Positions 51,445 through 59,547 of a stretch of 64,000 nt of DNA are shown here, one piece after another. The notes under the pieces were generated by a model. It was not told where the DNA came from. It saw nothing but the letters and a program-made list of their open reading frames with translations, and did not search any database. Source of the DNA: Streptomyces pactum (GTDB lineage Bacteria; Actinomycetota; Actinomycetes; Streptomycetales; Streptomycetaceae). Position numbers and translations under genes: made by a program. Positions within the stretch are counted from its first letter, which is position 1. Each line of letters opens with the position of its first letter. The DNA lies in NCBI RefSeq assembly GCF_016031615.1, contig NZ_JACYXC010000001.1, forward strand, positions 1,736,001-1,800,000. The letters are read 5' to 3'.

Positions 51445-51666
51445 ACAGCGCTCCCAGGGGGCTGGTCGTCGGGGTCGGCCCCATGTTCTCAGGGGCCCCG
51501 ACGCACCAGGCAGGGGCGTACCGGTGCAGGTCCGGGAGCCGTCCCGGACCCGGTGCGCGACCCCGTACCGGGCGAGCACCGGGCCCGGGCCGGGCGGCGT
51601 GGGGCAGGACCGGCCCGGCGGCGCGGTCCGGGGCGGACGGCGGCCGGGCCGGGTGGCGGGTGCCGG

Positions 51667-53304
51667 TCAGGCCTGGTGCAGCCCGGGGTTGCCGGCCTCG
51701 GTGACGAAGGACGCCGCGGTGCTCAGCGTGCCGCCGGGCGAGGTGACGTGCGAGACCGTCTTGTAGTCGGCCCGCGCCTGCCGTCCGTCGAGGGTGATCG
51801 TGGTGTAGCCGCGGCGGCCGTTGTAGAACTTCATGTGCGGGTTGGCCGCCATGTACGTGGCCCAGTTGGACGGCTTGTCGGAACCGTCCTTGCCGCTGCT
51901 GACGGAGGTGCCGACGAACTCCACGCCGACCGTGCGGGAGCCGGGGTCGTCGAAGTTCCGCTTGATGTCCATCGCGTAGGCGACGTGCACGTCACCGGTG
52001 AGCACCACGAAGTTCTCCAGACCGGCCTGCTCCACACCCGCCAGGACTCGCTCGCGGGAGGCCGGGTAGCCGTCCCAGGAGTCCATGGAGAGCTTGGAGC
52101 GGTCCGCCGTGGTGTTCTTCCGGCGCGAGAAGGTGACCTGCTGCGGCAGCACGTTCCAGGTGGCGCGGGAGCGGCGGAACCCGTCGAGCAGCCAGCGCTC
52201 CTGGGAGGCGCCGATCATGGTGCGCGAGGGGTCCTCGGAGTCCGGGCCGGGGTACTGCCAGCCGTCGCCGTACGCCTGGTCCGAGCGGTACTGGCGGGTG
52301 TCGAGGATGTCGAACTGCGCCAGCCGCCCGTAGTGGGCGCGGCGGTAGAGCTTCATGTCCGGGCCCTCGGGGAGCTGCGGCATGCGCAGCGGCATGTTCT
52401 CCCAGTAGGCGCGGTAGGCGGCGGCGCGGCGGATCAGGAACTCCTGGGGGTCCTGGTCCTTCTCCGGGATGCCGCCCGCGTAGTTGTTCTCCGTCTCGTG
52501 GTCGTCCCAGGTGACGAACCAGGGGAAGGCGGCGTGCGCGGCCTGGAGGTCCGGGTCGGACTTGTACAGGGCGTACCGCAGCCGGTAGTCCTCCAGGGTG
52601 ACGGTCTCCCGGTTGAACACGTCGGGCAGCGTGCGGTCGGTGTAGTTGCGGGCGCCGCCGACCGCGTTCACCGCGTACTCGTACTGGTAGTCGCCCACGT
52701 GGAAGACCGCGTCCAGGTCCTCCTCGGCGAGGTGGCCCAGCGCGGTGAAGTAGCCGTCGTGGTACGCCTGGCAGGACAGCAGGCCGAACCGGGCGTCGTT
52801 GACCCGTATGCCGTGGGCGGGCGCGGTCCGGGTGCGGCCCACCGGGCTGGTCCACCGGCCGACGCGGAAGCGGTACCAGTACACCCGGTCCGCGTCCAGC
52901 CCGTGCGCCTCGACGTGCACGGTGTGGTTGAACTCGGCGTACGCCTTCACGGTGCCGCGGCGGGCCACCCGGTGGAAGCGGTCGTCGCGGGCGATCTCCC
53001 AGCGGACCGGGACGGCCCCGGTGGCGGACATGCCGTTGCCGGGCTCGTACGGGCGGGGTGCCAGGCGGGTCCACAGCAGCACCGAGTCCGGCTGCGGGTC
53101 GCCGGAGGCCACGCCCAGGGTGAACGGGTCCTCCTTCACCGAGGCCGGTGCCACCTCGGCGGCGTGGGCGGACGGCAGGTTGGTGGTGAAGGCGAGCGCG
53201 GCTGCCGCCGAGGTGACGGTGAGGAACCGCCGCCGGCCGATTCCGGCCGCGGCGGAGCGGAGCTGCTCGTGGTGGGTTGCGTGTGCGTCGGCTTCGTGTG
53301 CCAT
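51667..53304 (-). CDS. phoD: Secreted alkaline phosphatase D (PhoD)
   Basis: 545-residue Tat-exported phosphodiesterase/phosphatase. Tat motif GIGRRRFLTVTSAAAALAF (arginines at 24-26) and cleavage after AHA (about residue 48). Catalytic marks: LGVASGDPQPDSVLLWTRL, CQAYHDGY, VFHVGDYQYEY, FPWFVTWDDHETENNYAG, FDILDTRQYRSDQ, and VVLTGDVHVAYAMDIK for metal binding. Releases phosphate from extracellular esters; probably under PhoRP control. A GCTCACC word in the upstream region (minus strand, near 53398-53405) resembles one PHO-box unit but a full box is not evident. ATG 53304 with GGAAGG about 10 nt upstream. Confidence 0.95.
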   Translation of the reverse strand: MAHEADAHATHHEQLRSAAAGIGRRRFLTVTSAAAALAFTTNLPSAHAAEVAPASVKEDPFTLGVASGDPQPDSVLLWTRLAPRPYEPGNGMSATGAVPVRWEIARDDRFHRVARRGTVKAYAEFNHTVHVEAHGLDADRVYWYRFRVGRWTSPVGRTRTAPAHGIRVNDARFGLLSCQAYHDGYFTALGHLAEEDLDAVFHVGDYQYEYAVNAVGGARNYTDRTLPDVFNRETVTLEDYRLRYALYKSDPDLQAAHAAFPWFVTWDDHETENNYAGGIPEKDQDPQEFLIRRAAAYRAYWENMPLRMPQLPEGPDMKLYRRAHYGRLAQFDILDTRQYRSDQAYGDGWQYPGPDSEDPSRTMIGASQERWLLDGFRRSRATWNVLPQQVTFSRRKNTTADRSKLSMDSWDGYPASRERVLAGVEQAGLENFVVLTGDVHVAYAMDIKRNFDDPGSRTVGVEFVGTSVSSGKDGSDKPSNWATYMAANPHMKFYNGRRGYTTITLDGRQARADYKTVSHVTSPGGTLSTAASFVTEAGNPGLHQA

Positions 53305-53476
53305 CTGTCCCGTGCCTTCCTCTGACGTGGTGTGCCAGAGGAATTGGAGTGGAGCGGAGCGGCGATGTACCGACCCGTGCACGTCACATATATGTCGCTC
53401 AGGTGAGCGCAGCATCCGGATGGGGCATTCGGCGCAATCTCCCGGTGTTCGATCGTGTCCCGTACGCTGCGGAGCC

Positions 53477-54466
53477 ATGAACGGGAGCAGCGGGGCGGCG
53501 GAGGAAGCGGCGGTGCCGGCGGGTGCCGGGGGTACGGGAGGCCCTGCGGACCCGGGCGACGCGGGAGGCCGTGCGGGGTCCGGCGGGCCGGTGGCCGGTG
53601 AGGGTTCCGGCGCGTCCGCGGACCGTGCCGGGTCCGGGGGCCCGGCGGACCGCGAGGCGTCCGGGGGCCCGGTGGGCAGCGGGGATCTCACGGGTTCCGG
53701 CGGGCCCGGGCGGGGGCGCCCGGTGGGGTCCAAGGTGGCGCTGGTGACGGGCGCGGGCTCCGGGATCGGCCGGGCGGTGGCGCTCGAACTCGCCGAGGCC
53801 GGCTGGTCGCTGGTGCTCGCCGGCCGCCGCGCGGACGCGCTGGCCGGCACCGCGCGGCTGGCCGGTGGCAGTGCGCTGACGGTCCGGACGGACGTGACGC
53901 GGCCGGAGGAGGTGGACGGGCTCTTCGCCGCGGTACGGGACCACTTCGGCCGGCTGGACCTGCTGTTCAACAACGCGGGGACCTTCGGGCCCGCGGTGCC
54001 GGTGGAGGAGCTGGCGTACGAGGACTGGCGGACGGTGGTGGACACCAACCTCACCGGCGCCTTCCTCTGTGCTCAGGCCGCGTTCCGCCTGATGAGGGCG
54101 CAGCGGCCGCAGGGCGGGCGCATCATCAACAACGGCTCGGTCTCGGCCCACGTGCCCCGGCCGCACAGCATCGCCTACACCGCCACCAAGCACGCCATGA
54201 CCGGCCTGACCAAGTCCCTCTCCCTGGACGGGCGCCGGTACTCCATCGCCTGCGGGCAGATCGACGTGGGGAACGCGGCGACCGAGATGACCGAGCGGAT
54301 GAGCGCCGGGATCCTGCAGGCCGACGGACAGGTGCGGGCCGAGCCGGTGATGGACGCGGCGGACGTGGCCCGCACGGTCCGCCACATGGCCTCGCTCCCG
54401 CTGGAGGCGAACGTCCAGTTCGCCACGGTGATGGCGACGGCGATGCCGTACATCGGCCGCGGCTGA
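53477..54466 (+). CDS. Short-chain dehydrogenase/reductase with low-complexity N-terminal extension
   Basis: 329 residues. The SDR domain begins at VGSKVALVTGAGSGIGRAVA (TGAGSGIG 91-98), with NNAG (165-168) and catalytic Ser221, Tyr234 and Lys238 (SIAYTATKHA). About 83 residues of Gly/Ala/Ser/Pro with repeated GSGGP units precede it. ATG 53477 lacks a ribosome site; TACGCT 8 nt upstream fits a leaderless start. A GTG just before GSKVALVTG (about 53723) could be the true start without the extension. Oxidoreductase with NAD(P); substrate unknown. Confidence 0.88.
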   Translation: MNGSSGAAEEAAVPAGAGGTGGPADPGDAGGRAGSGGPVAGEGSGASADRAGSGGPADREASGGPVGSGDLTGSGGPGRGRPVGSKVALVTGAGSGIGRAVALELAEAGWSLVLAGRRADALAGTARLAGGSALTVRTDVTRPEEVDGLFAAVRDHFGRLDLLFNNAGTFGPAVPVEELAYEDWRTVVDTNLTGAFLCAQAAFRLMRAQRPQGGRIINNGSVSAHVPRPHSIAYTATKHAMTGLTKSLSLDGRRYSIACGQIDVGNAATEMTERMSAGILQADGQVRAEPVMDAADVARTVRHMASLPLEANVQFATVMATAMPYIGRG

Positions 54467-55240
54467 GCGCGGAGGGCCGGGACGGTCCCAGGGGCCCAGG
54501 GCGGTCCCGTGGCTGGCCGGGGCGGTCCCCCGCGGCCGGGACGGTGGCCGTGGTGGCCGGGTATCAGGCTCCGGGGCCGGGCGGCCGTGCCCGGGGCCGG
54601 GGGCGGGGGCCGAGCCGAGGGGTTTCGGCGCGCGCGGTTCCGTGCCCGGGGAGCTGGGCGGAGGGCCGGTCACGGGCGAGCGGGCCCCCGGCCGGCGCCG
54701 CCACGGGCGATCGGTGGCGGGGGTGATCCGTGGCGGGAGCGGCCGGGGGCACGGTGACCGGGAGGCGGGCGGATCCGGCCACCTGACCAGGAGCAAAGGG
54801 CGGCCGGAACAGCGGCAGCAGGGGGCGGCCGGGGCCATCGGGGCGGCAGGCAACGGAAGTGACTGGCCGAAACCTGACACGGCCGGGGCCGCGGCGCCCG
54901 GAACAGGGGCGGCCGGGAGCAGGACGGGCCCGACCCCGGGGCGACCGGACCATGGCCACCCGGGCCGGGCGGCCCGGCCCCCGCCCGACCCGGGGACCCG
55001 AGCCCGGGCAGGACCTGAGCCCGGGCAGGACCTGGGCCCGGCGGTGCCGGACCGGGCGGGGCAGGGGCCCGGGCGGGACCCGGCCCGAGCCCTGACCCGA
55101 GGCCTGCCCGGCGCCCGGCACAGTGCCGGACCGAGTGCGATGGGCCCGGGGCGGTGCCGGACCGCGCTGGACAGGGCCCGGGGCGGTGCCGGGCCGGGGC
55201 CGGGCCGGAATAACCCGCCCGGACGGCCGGTTCACCGGGC
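54467..55240. repeat. Large G/C-only spacer with tandem units
   Basis: 774 bp with no supportable gene. Contains agcccgggcaggacctg in two exact tandem copies (55001-55017, 55018-55034), several ggcggtgccggaccg units (55040-55060, 55150-55190) and gggccggggc words. Probably non-coding; terminator for the SDR gene not identified. Confidence 0.5.
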
Positions 55241-56122
55241 ATGACGATCACGGACGACGGGCCGGGCGCGCCCGAGGTGCTGCGGTACACGGCTTTCTCC
55301 GACGATCCCGAGGGCGGCAACCCCGCCGGGGTCGTCCTGGACGCGGCCGGGCTCGACGACACGGCGCGGCTGGCCGTGGCCGCCGACGTCGGTTACTCGG
55401 AGACCGCCTTCCTGACGGCGCCTCCCGAGGGGCTGGGCGAGCCGGGCCGGGCCTTCACCCTGCGGTACTTCAGCCCGCTCGCCGAGGTGTCGTTCTGCGG
55501 GCACGCCACCGTGGCCACCGCGGTCGCCCTCGCCGAGCGTACGGGCCCCGGCGTCTTCACCTTCGCCACCCCGGCGGGCACCGTGCCGGTGGAGGTGCGT
55601 GCGGACGGCGGTGCCCTGCGGGCGACGCTGACCAGCGTCGAGCCCCGGGTGTCCGAGGCCGCCGGGCCGGACGTCACCGAGGCGCTGGCGGCGCTGGGCT
55701 GGTCCGCCGCGGATCTCGACCCGGCCCTCCCGCCGCGGATCGCCTACGCCGGCGCCCGCCATCTGGTCCTGGCGGCCGGCACCCGGGAGCGACTGGCCGA
55801 CCTCGACTACGACTTCGACCGGCTGGCGGACTTCATGCGGGGTCTGGACCTGACCACGGTCCAGCTGGTGTGGCGGGAGTCGGAGACCGTCTTCCACGTC
55901 CGCGACCCGTTCCCGGTCGGCGGGGTGGTGGAGGACCCGGCGACCGGCGCGGCGGCCGCCGCCTTCGGCGCGTACGCCCGTGAACTGGGCCTCGTCACCG
56001 CGCCGGTCACCCTCACCCTCCACCAGGGGCACGACCTGGGCCGGCCCGCGCTGCTGGAGGTCGGGCTGCGTGCGGACGACCCCCGGGTCACCGTCACCGG
56101 CACCGCCGTCCGCATCCCCTGA
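55241..56122 (+). CDS. PhzF-family isomerase/epimerase
   Basis: 293-residue two-lobed protein of the PhzF/diaminopimelate epimerase fold. LRYTAFSDDPEGGNPAGVVLDAAGLDD is the family start; Glu54 in VGYSETAFL is the conserved catalytic acid; SFCGHATVATA, TATGAAAAAFGAYARE-like DPATGAAAAAFG and LTLHQGHDLGRPALLEVGL (glutamine/glycine of the C-lobe) follow. Reaction unknown outside phenazine makers. ATG 55241 has no clear Shine-Dalgarno. Confidence 0.93.
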   Translation: MTITDDGPGAPEVLRYTAFSDDPEGGNPAGVVLDAAGLDDTARLAVAADVGYSETAFLTAPPEGLGEPGRAFTLRYFSPLAEVSFCGHATVATAVALAERTGPGVFTFATPAGTVPVEVRADGGALRATLTSVEPRVSEAAGPDVTEALAALGWSAADLDPALPPRIAYAGARHLVLAAGTRERLADLDYDFDRLADFMRGLDLTTVQLVWRESETVFHVRDPFPVGGVVEDPATGAAAAAFGAYARELGLVTAPVTLTLHQGHDLGRPALLEVGLRADDPRVTVTGTAVRIP

Positions 56123-56503
56123 CCCCTCCCCACAGCGCGGCCCCCGGCCGCCCTCGGTCGCGCGGCCGTCGCCCCACCGCCCCGGCCGGGGGCGCGGGCG
56201 GCTGCCGGACCGCGGCGCCCCGCCACGCACCGGGACCGCGTGGCCTCCGGCCCTGTGCGGGGCTCCGCCGCCCCCGCCGGAAACCGTCGCCCGGTCCCGC
56301 GCTCCGCGGTCCACGCCCCGTCAGGAGGCGGGCCACATCCCGGTGTCCGGTGCCGGGGGTGGCGTGGGGAGCGGCGCAGGGGGCGCCTCCGAGCGGACCG
56401 CCGGTCCGGCGCCGGCGACACCGCCGGACCGGCCGCCGTCCCCAGTGCCGGGGCGCCTTTGGATCAGCCGCCGACGGTCCCGGGGCCGGAGGCACCCTGC
56501 GGC
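56123..56503. other. Convergent spacer, nothing recognised
   Basis: About 380 bp between the convergent PhzF and MazG genes; G/C-rich, no gene. A hairpin could be formed in cccccggccg/cggccggggg stretches around 56140-56190, but no convincing terminator was picked. Confidence 0.3.
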
Positions 56504-57046
56504 TCAGCCGCCGGGGGCCGGCGCGGGGCGGGCCGGGGCCGGGCGGGGCACGTCCGCTGCCGGGTGCGCCGGGTGCGGTACGTCCGGCGCCCCGCCCGTC
56601 GCACCACCGGCCGTCGTGGTGCCCCCGGCCGGGCCGACGCCGGGCGGACGGTCGCCCGGTACGTCACCGCCCGGCGGCTCCTCGCCCGTGCCGGGGGACC
56701 GCGCGCCGCGCTCCGCGGTGGCCCCCGGCTCGGGGCCGAGCGAGCGCTCGGCCACCCGGCGCAGATGGCCGGCGAACACCTCGGCGGCGTCCGGGGTGAG
56801 CGAGGCCAGGGCCACCATGGCGGTCACGATGACGTCGCACAGTTCGGCGTGCACGTCCTCCCAGGTGTGGGTCGTGCCCTTGCGCGGGTTGTGCCCCGTC
56901 ACGCCGATCACCGCCTGGGCCACCTCGCCCACCTCCTCGGAGAGCTTCAGCACCCGCAGCAGCCGTTCCTGACCCGCGTCGCCGGTGTTGGCCCGGTCCA
57001 GCCAGGCCACCAGTCGTTCCACGGTCCGCCAAGTCGCGTCGTCCAT
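56504..57046 (-). CDS. MazG-like nucleotide pyrophosphohydrolase
   Basis: 180 residues. The first 110 form the MazG helix bundle: MDDATWRTVERLVAWLDRAN, LLRVLKLSEEVGEVAQAVIGVTGHNPRKGTTHTWEDVHAELCDVIVTAMVAL, with the EExxE...ExxD metal motif (SEEVGE and ELCDV). The remaining 65 residues are a Gly/Pro/Ala-rich tail with no fold, probably disordered. GGGAG 10 nt before ATG 57046. Likely a housecleaning NTP pyrophosphatase. Confidence 0.88.
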   Translation of the reverse strand: MDDATWRTVERLVAWLDRANTGDAGQERLLRVLKLSEEVGEVAQAVIGVTGHNPRKGTTHTWEDVHAELCDVIVTAMVALASLTPDAAEVFAGHLRRVAERSLGPEPGATAERGARSPGTGEEPPGGDVPGDRPPGVGPAGGTTTAGGATGGAPDVPHPAHPAADVPRPAPARPAPAPGG

Positions 57047-57311
57047 CCGCACAGTCTCCCGGGCCGCCCGGTGCGGCGTGCGACCGGCACGGGAACGGCG
57101 ACGGAGCGGGCAGCCACCGGCACCGGGCGAGCCTCCGGCGCCGGGCGAAGAGCAAACGGCACCGGGCGCGGACCGACCGGCGCCGGGCCAGGAACGACCG
57201 GTGCCGGGCGAGGGGCATCGGGCACCCCGGGCAGCGCCCGGCCGGGCGGCTGTGGCAAGGTCATCGCAGCTGCCGCTGTCCCCCTTTCCCCCGACGCGAA
57301 GAGAGACCGCC
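57047..57311. repeat. Degenerate ~20-bp repeats between mazG and the next gene
   Basis: From about 57115 to 57225 the sequence consists of imperfect units around 'accggcgccgggcgagga', repeated five or six times. Between divergent genes; promoters must be here but no hexamers are clear. Confidence 0.5.
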
Positions 57312-57998
57312 GTGCGTTCTCTGTCGTCCCGTGCGTCCCTGGTGCTCACCCTGGGCGCGCGCCTGCTGCCGGTCGCCGTGCTGACCGTCGCCGGTGTGGC
57401 CATGACCACCTCCGGTCACTCCGAGGAGCGACCACAGGAGTCGGCCGGCCGTCCCGACCCGGCGCCGGGCGACTCCTCCTCCACCGGCGCCGACCCGCGG
57501 GGCGACGACCGGCCGGCCTCCGCCACCCCCACACCGCTGCGCTACTCCGAGCCGCCCGCCGACCCCTGCGCGGCCCTGCCCGCCAAGACGGTGGACACCT
57601 TGGTCCCCGGTGCGAAGCCCGACGGCACGCCGCGCCGGGCCAAGGACGCGGTCCGCCGCACCAGCTGTTCCTGGAACGCCCTGGACGGCTACGACTACCG
57701 GTGGCTGGACATCAGCTACACGATCCTCTCCGCCCCCGGCGGGCGTCCGGCCGGCGGGGCCCCGAAGGGCGCCGAGCCGGTGGAGGGACTCGGTGACTCG
57801 GCCACCATCCGCGAGCACCTGACGACCGAGGACGACCAGCAGATCCGCGAGGCGGTGGTCACCGTCCAGCTGGAGAACGCGGTGATCACCGCCACCTACA
57901 ACGGCAGCGACTTCGAAGACGGCTCGGCGCCCGGTGCCGAGGAGATCCGGGAGGGCGCGCTCACCGCCGCCCGCGCCGCCCTCCCCGCCCTCGACTGA
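57312..57998 (+). CDS. Exported DUF3558-like protein
   Basis: 228 residues: an N-terminal membrane anchor or signal (LGARLLPVAVLTVAGVAMTT), a Pro/Ser/Asp-rich linker and an extracytoplasmic domain: DPCAALPAKTVDTLVPGAKPDG, VRRTSCSWNALDGYDYRWLDISYTIL, GLGDSATIREHLTTEDDQQIREAVVTVQLENAVITATYNGSDFE. The Cys...C-S-W pattern resembles DUF3558 lipoproteins, but there is no lipobox. GTG 57312 is in frame with a weak GAAGAGAGA upstream. Function unknown. Confidence 0.82.
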   Translation: MRSLSSRASLVLTLGARLLPVAVLTVAGVAMTTSGHSEERPQESAGRPDPAPGDSSSTGADPRGDDRPASATPTPLRYSEPPADPCAALPAKTVDTLVPGAKPDGTPRRAKDAVRRTSCSWNALDGYDYRWLDISYTILSAPGGRPAGGAPKGAEPVEGLGDSATIREHLTTEDDQQIREAVVTVQLENAVITATYNGSDFEDGSAPGAEEIREGALTAARAALPALD

Positions 57999-58444
57999 CG
58001 GGCCAGCGCACCACGACCGTCCGGCCCGCCGGCCCGCCCCCGCGCTTCTCCTCCCGCCGTCCCGCACCTCTGCCCCGCCGTCGCGCACTCCGCGCGCCCC
58101 TTCCGTCTCCGCGCGCGCCCCACCCCCGTCCGTTCGGGCGGCCGGCTCACCGGGTATATCCGAAACGTCAACCCTTCGTGACCCTTGGTAACCCACTCCC
58201 CGCCCGGAGTGCGGCGCGCCGCCGTGTCCCCGGCGTGCCCGGCGCGCACCGCCGTGCCCCCGTCCCCGGCCGGGCCGGCGTCCGGGCCCGGTCCGGCCCT
58301 GGCCGGCTCCTGTCCGGCGCCCGGTCCCCCGCCCGTCGCCGCTCCGGCGCCGGCACCGTTCCCGGGCCGCCCGGTCCGCTCCGTCCGCTCTCTCCGGTTG
58401 TCCCCCCGTTCCCGGCCGTCCCCGGCCGTTGAGGAGGTCGTCCC
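57999..58444. other. Spacer upstream of holin-like gene
   Basis: About 445 bp, pyrimidine-rich on the plus strand. A lower-GC patch at 58155-58195 (gggtatatccgaaacgtcaacccttcgtgacccttggtaac) has the repeated word cgtgaccctt/caaccctt and a TTGACG on the minus strand; it may be a regulatory site but no complete promoter was assigned. Confidence 0.4.
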
Positions 58445-58672
58445 ATGGCCAGGAAAGTCGAACGCAAGGTCTCCTGGGCCACTGTCGGCAGTCTCGCCGC
58501 AGCCGGCGCCGTCACCGTCCTGAACGCCACGGTCGGCGACGCGGAGCTGATGGGCTCGCTGCCGTCCCTGGCGCAGTACGCCATCACCCTCGTGGTACCG
58601 CCGCTGGTCACCTTCCTCGGCGGCTACGCCGCGCCGCACACCCCGCGGCTCACCGTGCCCCCGGCGGAGTGA
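58445..58672 (+). CDS. Small holin-like membrane protein
   Basis: 75 residues with two hydrophobic helices (WATVGSLAAAGAVTVLNATVG and LAQYAITLVVPPLVTFLGGYAA) and a charged N-terminus MARKVERKVS; the layout matches small actinobacterial proteins labelled holin. GAGGAGG 7 nt before ATG 58445. No endolysin or phage genes lie nearby. Confidence 0.72.
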   Translation: MARKVERKVSWATVGSLAAAGAVTVLNATVGDAELMGSLPSLAQYAITLVVPPLVTFLGGYAAPHTPRLTVPPAE

Positions 58673-58704
58673 GGCACCGGGCCGCGGCGGGGCGGCGCCC
58701 GTTG

Positions 58705-59094
58705 TCAGTGGCTGCCGCTAACGTCGCGGCTGTCCTTACACGTCATTGCTGCTGACGCTACTCGGACACCGCCCCGCCTCCCGTGACAGCGCACGAGGGG
58801 CGGGGCGGCCGGGGCCGCGCCGGTCCGGCGACGGCGGCCCGGTAACGCCCGCCGCCCGTACCGCAGATTGCTCAGCGCGGTCACGGCCATGGGCGACAGG
58901 CCGATCACGGTGAGGCGGTCGTCCACCCGGCGGACCAGGATCCAGCCCTTGGAGCGGAGCGACGCCACCTCGCGGGTGACGTCTCCCCCGGTGTCGCGGG
59001 TGAGCTCCTCCACGGTGGGCGCGTTCCCCTCGTCGAGATGGCCCACGATCAGGAAGAGGAGGTTCTGCTCCTCCGCGGTGATGCGGAAGTCCAT
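58705..59094 (-). CDS. Small winged-helix-like protein of unknown function
   Basis: 129 residues. MDFRITAEEQNLLFLIVGHLDEGNAPTVEELTRDTGGDVTREVASLRSKGWILVRRVDDRLTVIGLSPMAVTALSNLRYGRR looks like a winged helix-turn-helix (helix TVEELTRDTG, recognition helix TREVASLRSKG, wing VRRVDDRLTVIGL). The last 40 residues are basic and low-complexity. ATG 59094 has TACCGT 6 nt upstream (minus strand, 59101-59106), a leaderless start. Possibly DNA-binding; targets unknown. Confidence 0.75.
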   Translation of the reverse strand: MDFRITAEEQNLLFLIVGHLDEGNAPTVEELTRDTGGDVTREVASLRSKGWILVRRVDDRLTVIGLSPMAVTALSNLRYGRRALPGRRRRTGAAPAAPPLVRCHGRRGGVRVASAAMTCKDSRDVSGSH

Positions 59095-59547
59095 ACCTCG
59101 ACGGTAAATCGCCCGGGGCCCGGGTGCGCGGAGGACGGCCCGGACCGGGGCCGGCCCGGGCCATGCGTCGAGGCCCGCGGCGGCGCGGGACCCCGGGGCC
59201 GGACCGGCGGCCGCACGGACCCCGGCTCCGGACCGCCCTGAAGGCCGGCCCCGGGCGGCGGCGCGGAACCGGTACCCGCGCGTGTCGGCCCGCGGCTGGG
59301 CCCGGCGACGCCAAGGGCTCGGCTCCGGACCGCCCTGAAGGCCTGACCCGTGCGGTGCGGAACCCCGATGCCCCCGGGCCGCCCGCGACCAGGCCAGGGC
59401 GGCCGGTACCGCGGCCGGTGATCGCCGGCCGCCCCACCCCACCGACGAACGGCGGCGCCACCGCCCCCGCCCCCGCAGTCGACCGATCCCGGCACCGGCC
59501 GCCCCGGCACCGCCGCCCCGGCACCGCCGCCCCGGAGCGGCCACGGC
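59095..59547. repeat. G/C-rich spacer with 23-bp direct repeat
   Basis: No gene. A 23-bp sequence beginning ggctccggaccgccctg occurs identically at 59224-59246 and 59321-59343 (97-bp spacing); each copy ends in aaggcc. The end near 59500-59540 repeats ccgccccggcac three times. Confidence 0.6.

Noticed and set aside
50041..53325. 1094-codon plus-strand frame opposite to the MFS and phoD genes
   Set aside because: Antisense shadow; phoD motifs and Tat signal are unmistakable on the minus strand.
53386..53420. Full PHO box before phoD
   Set aside because: Only one GCTCACC-like unit is visible; the 11-bp direct repeats needed for PhoP binding are not convincing.
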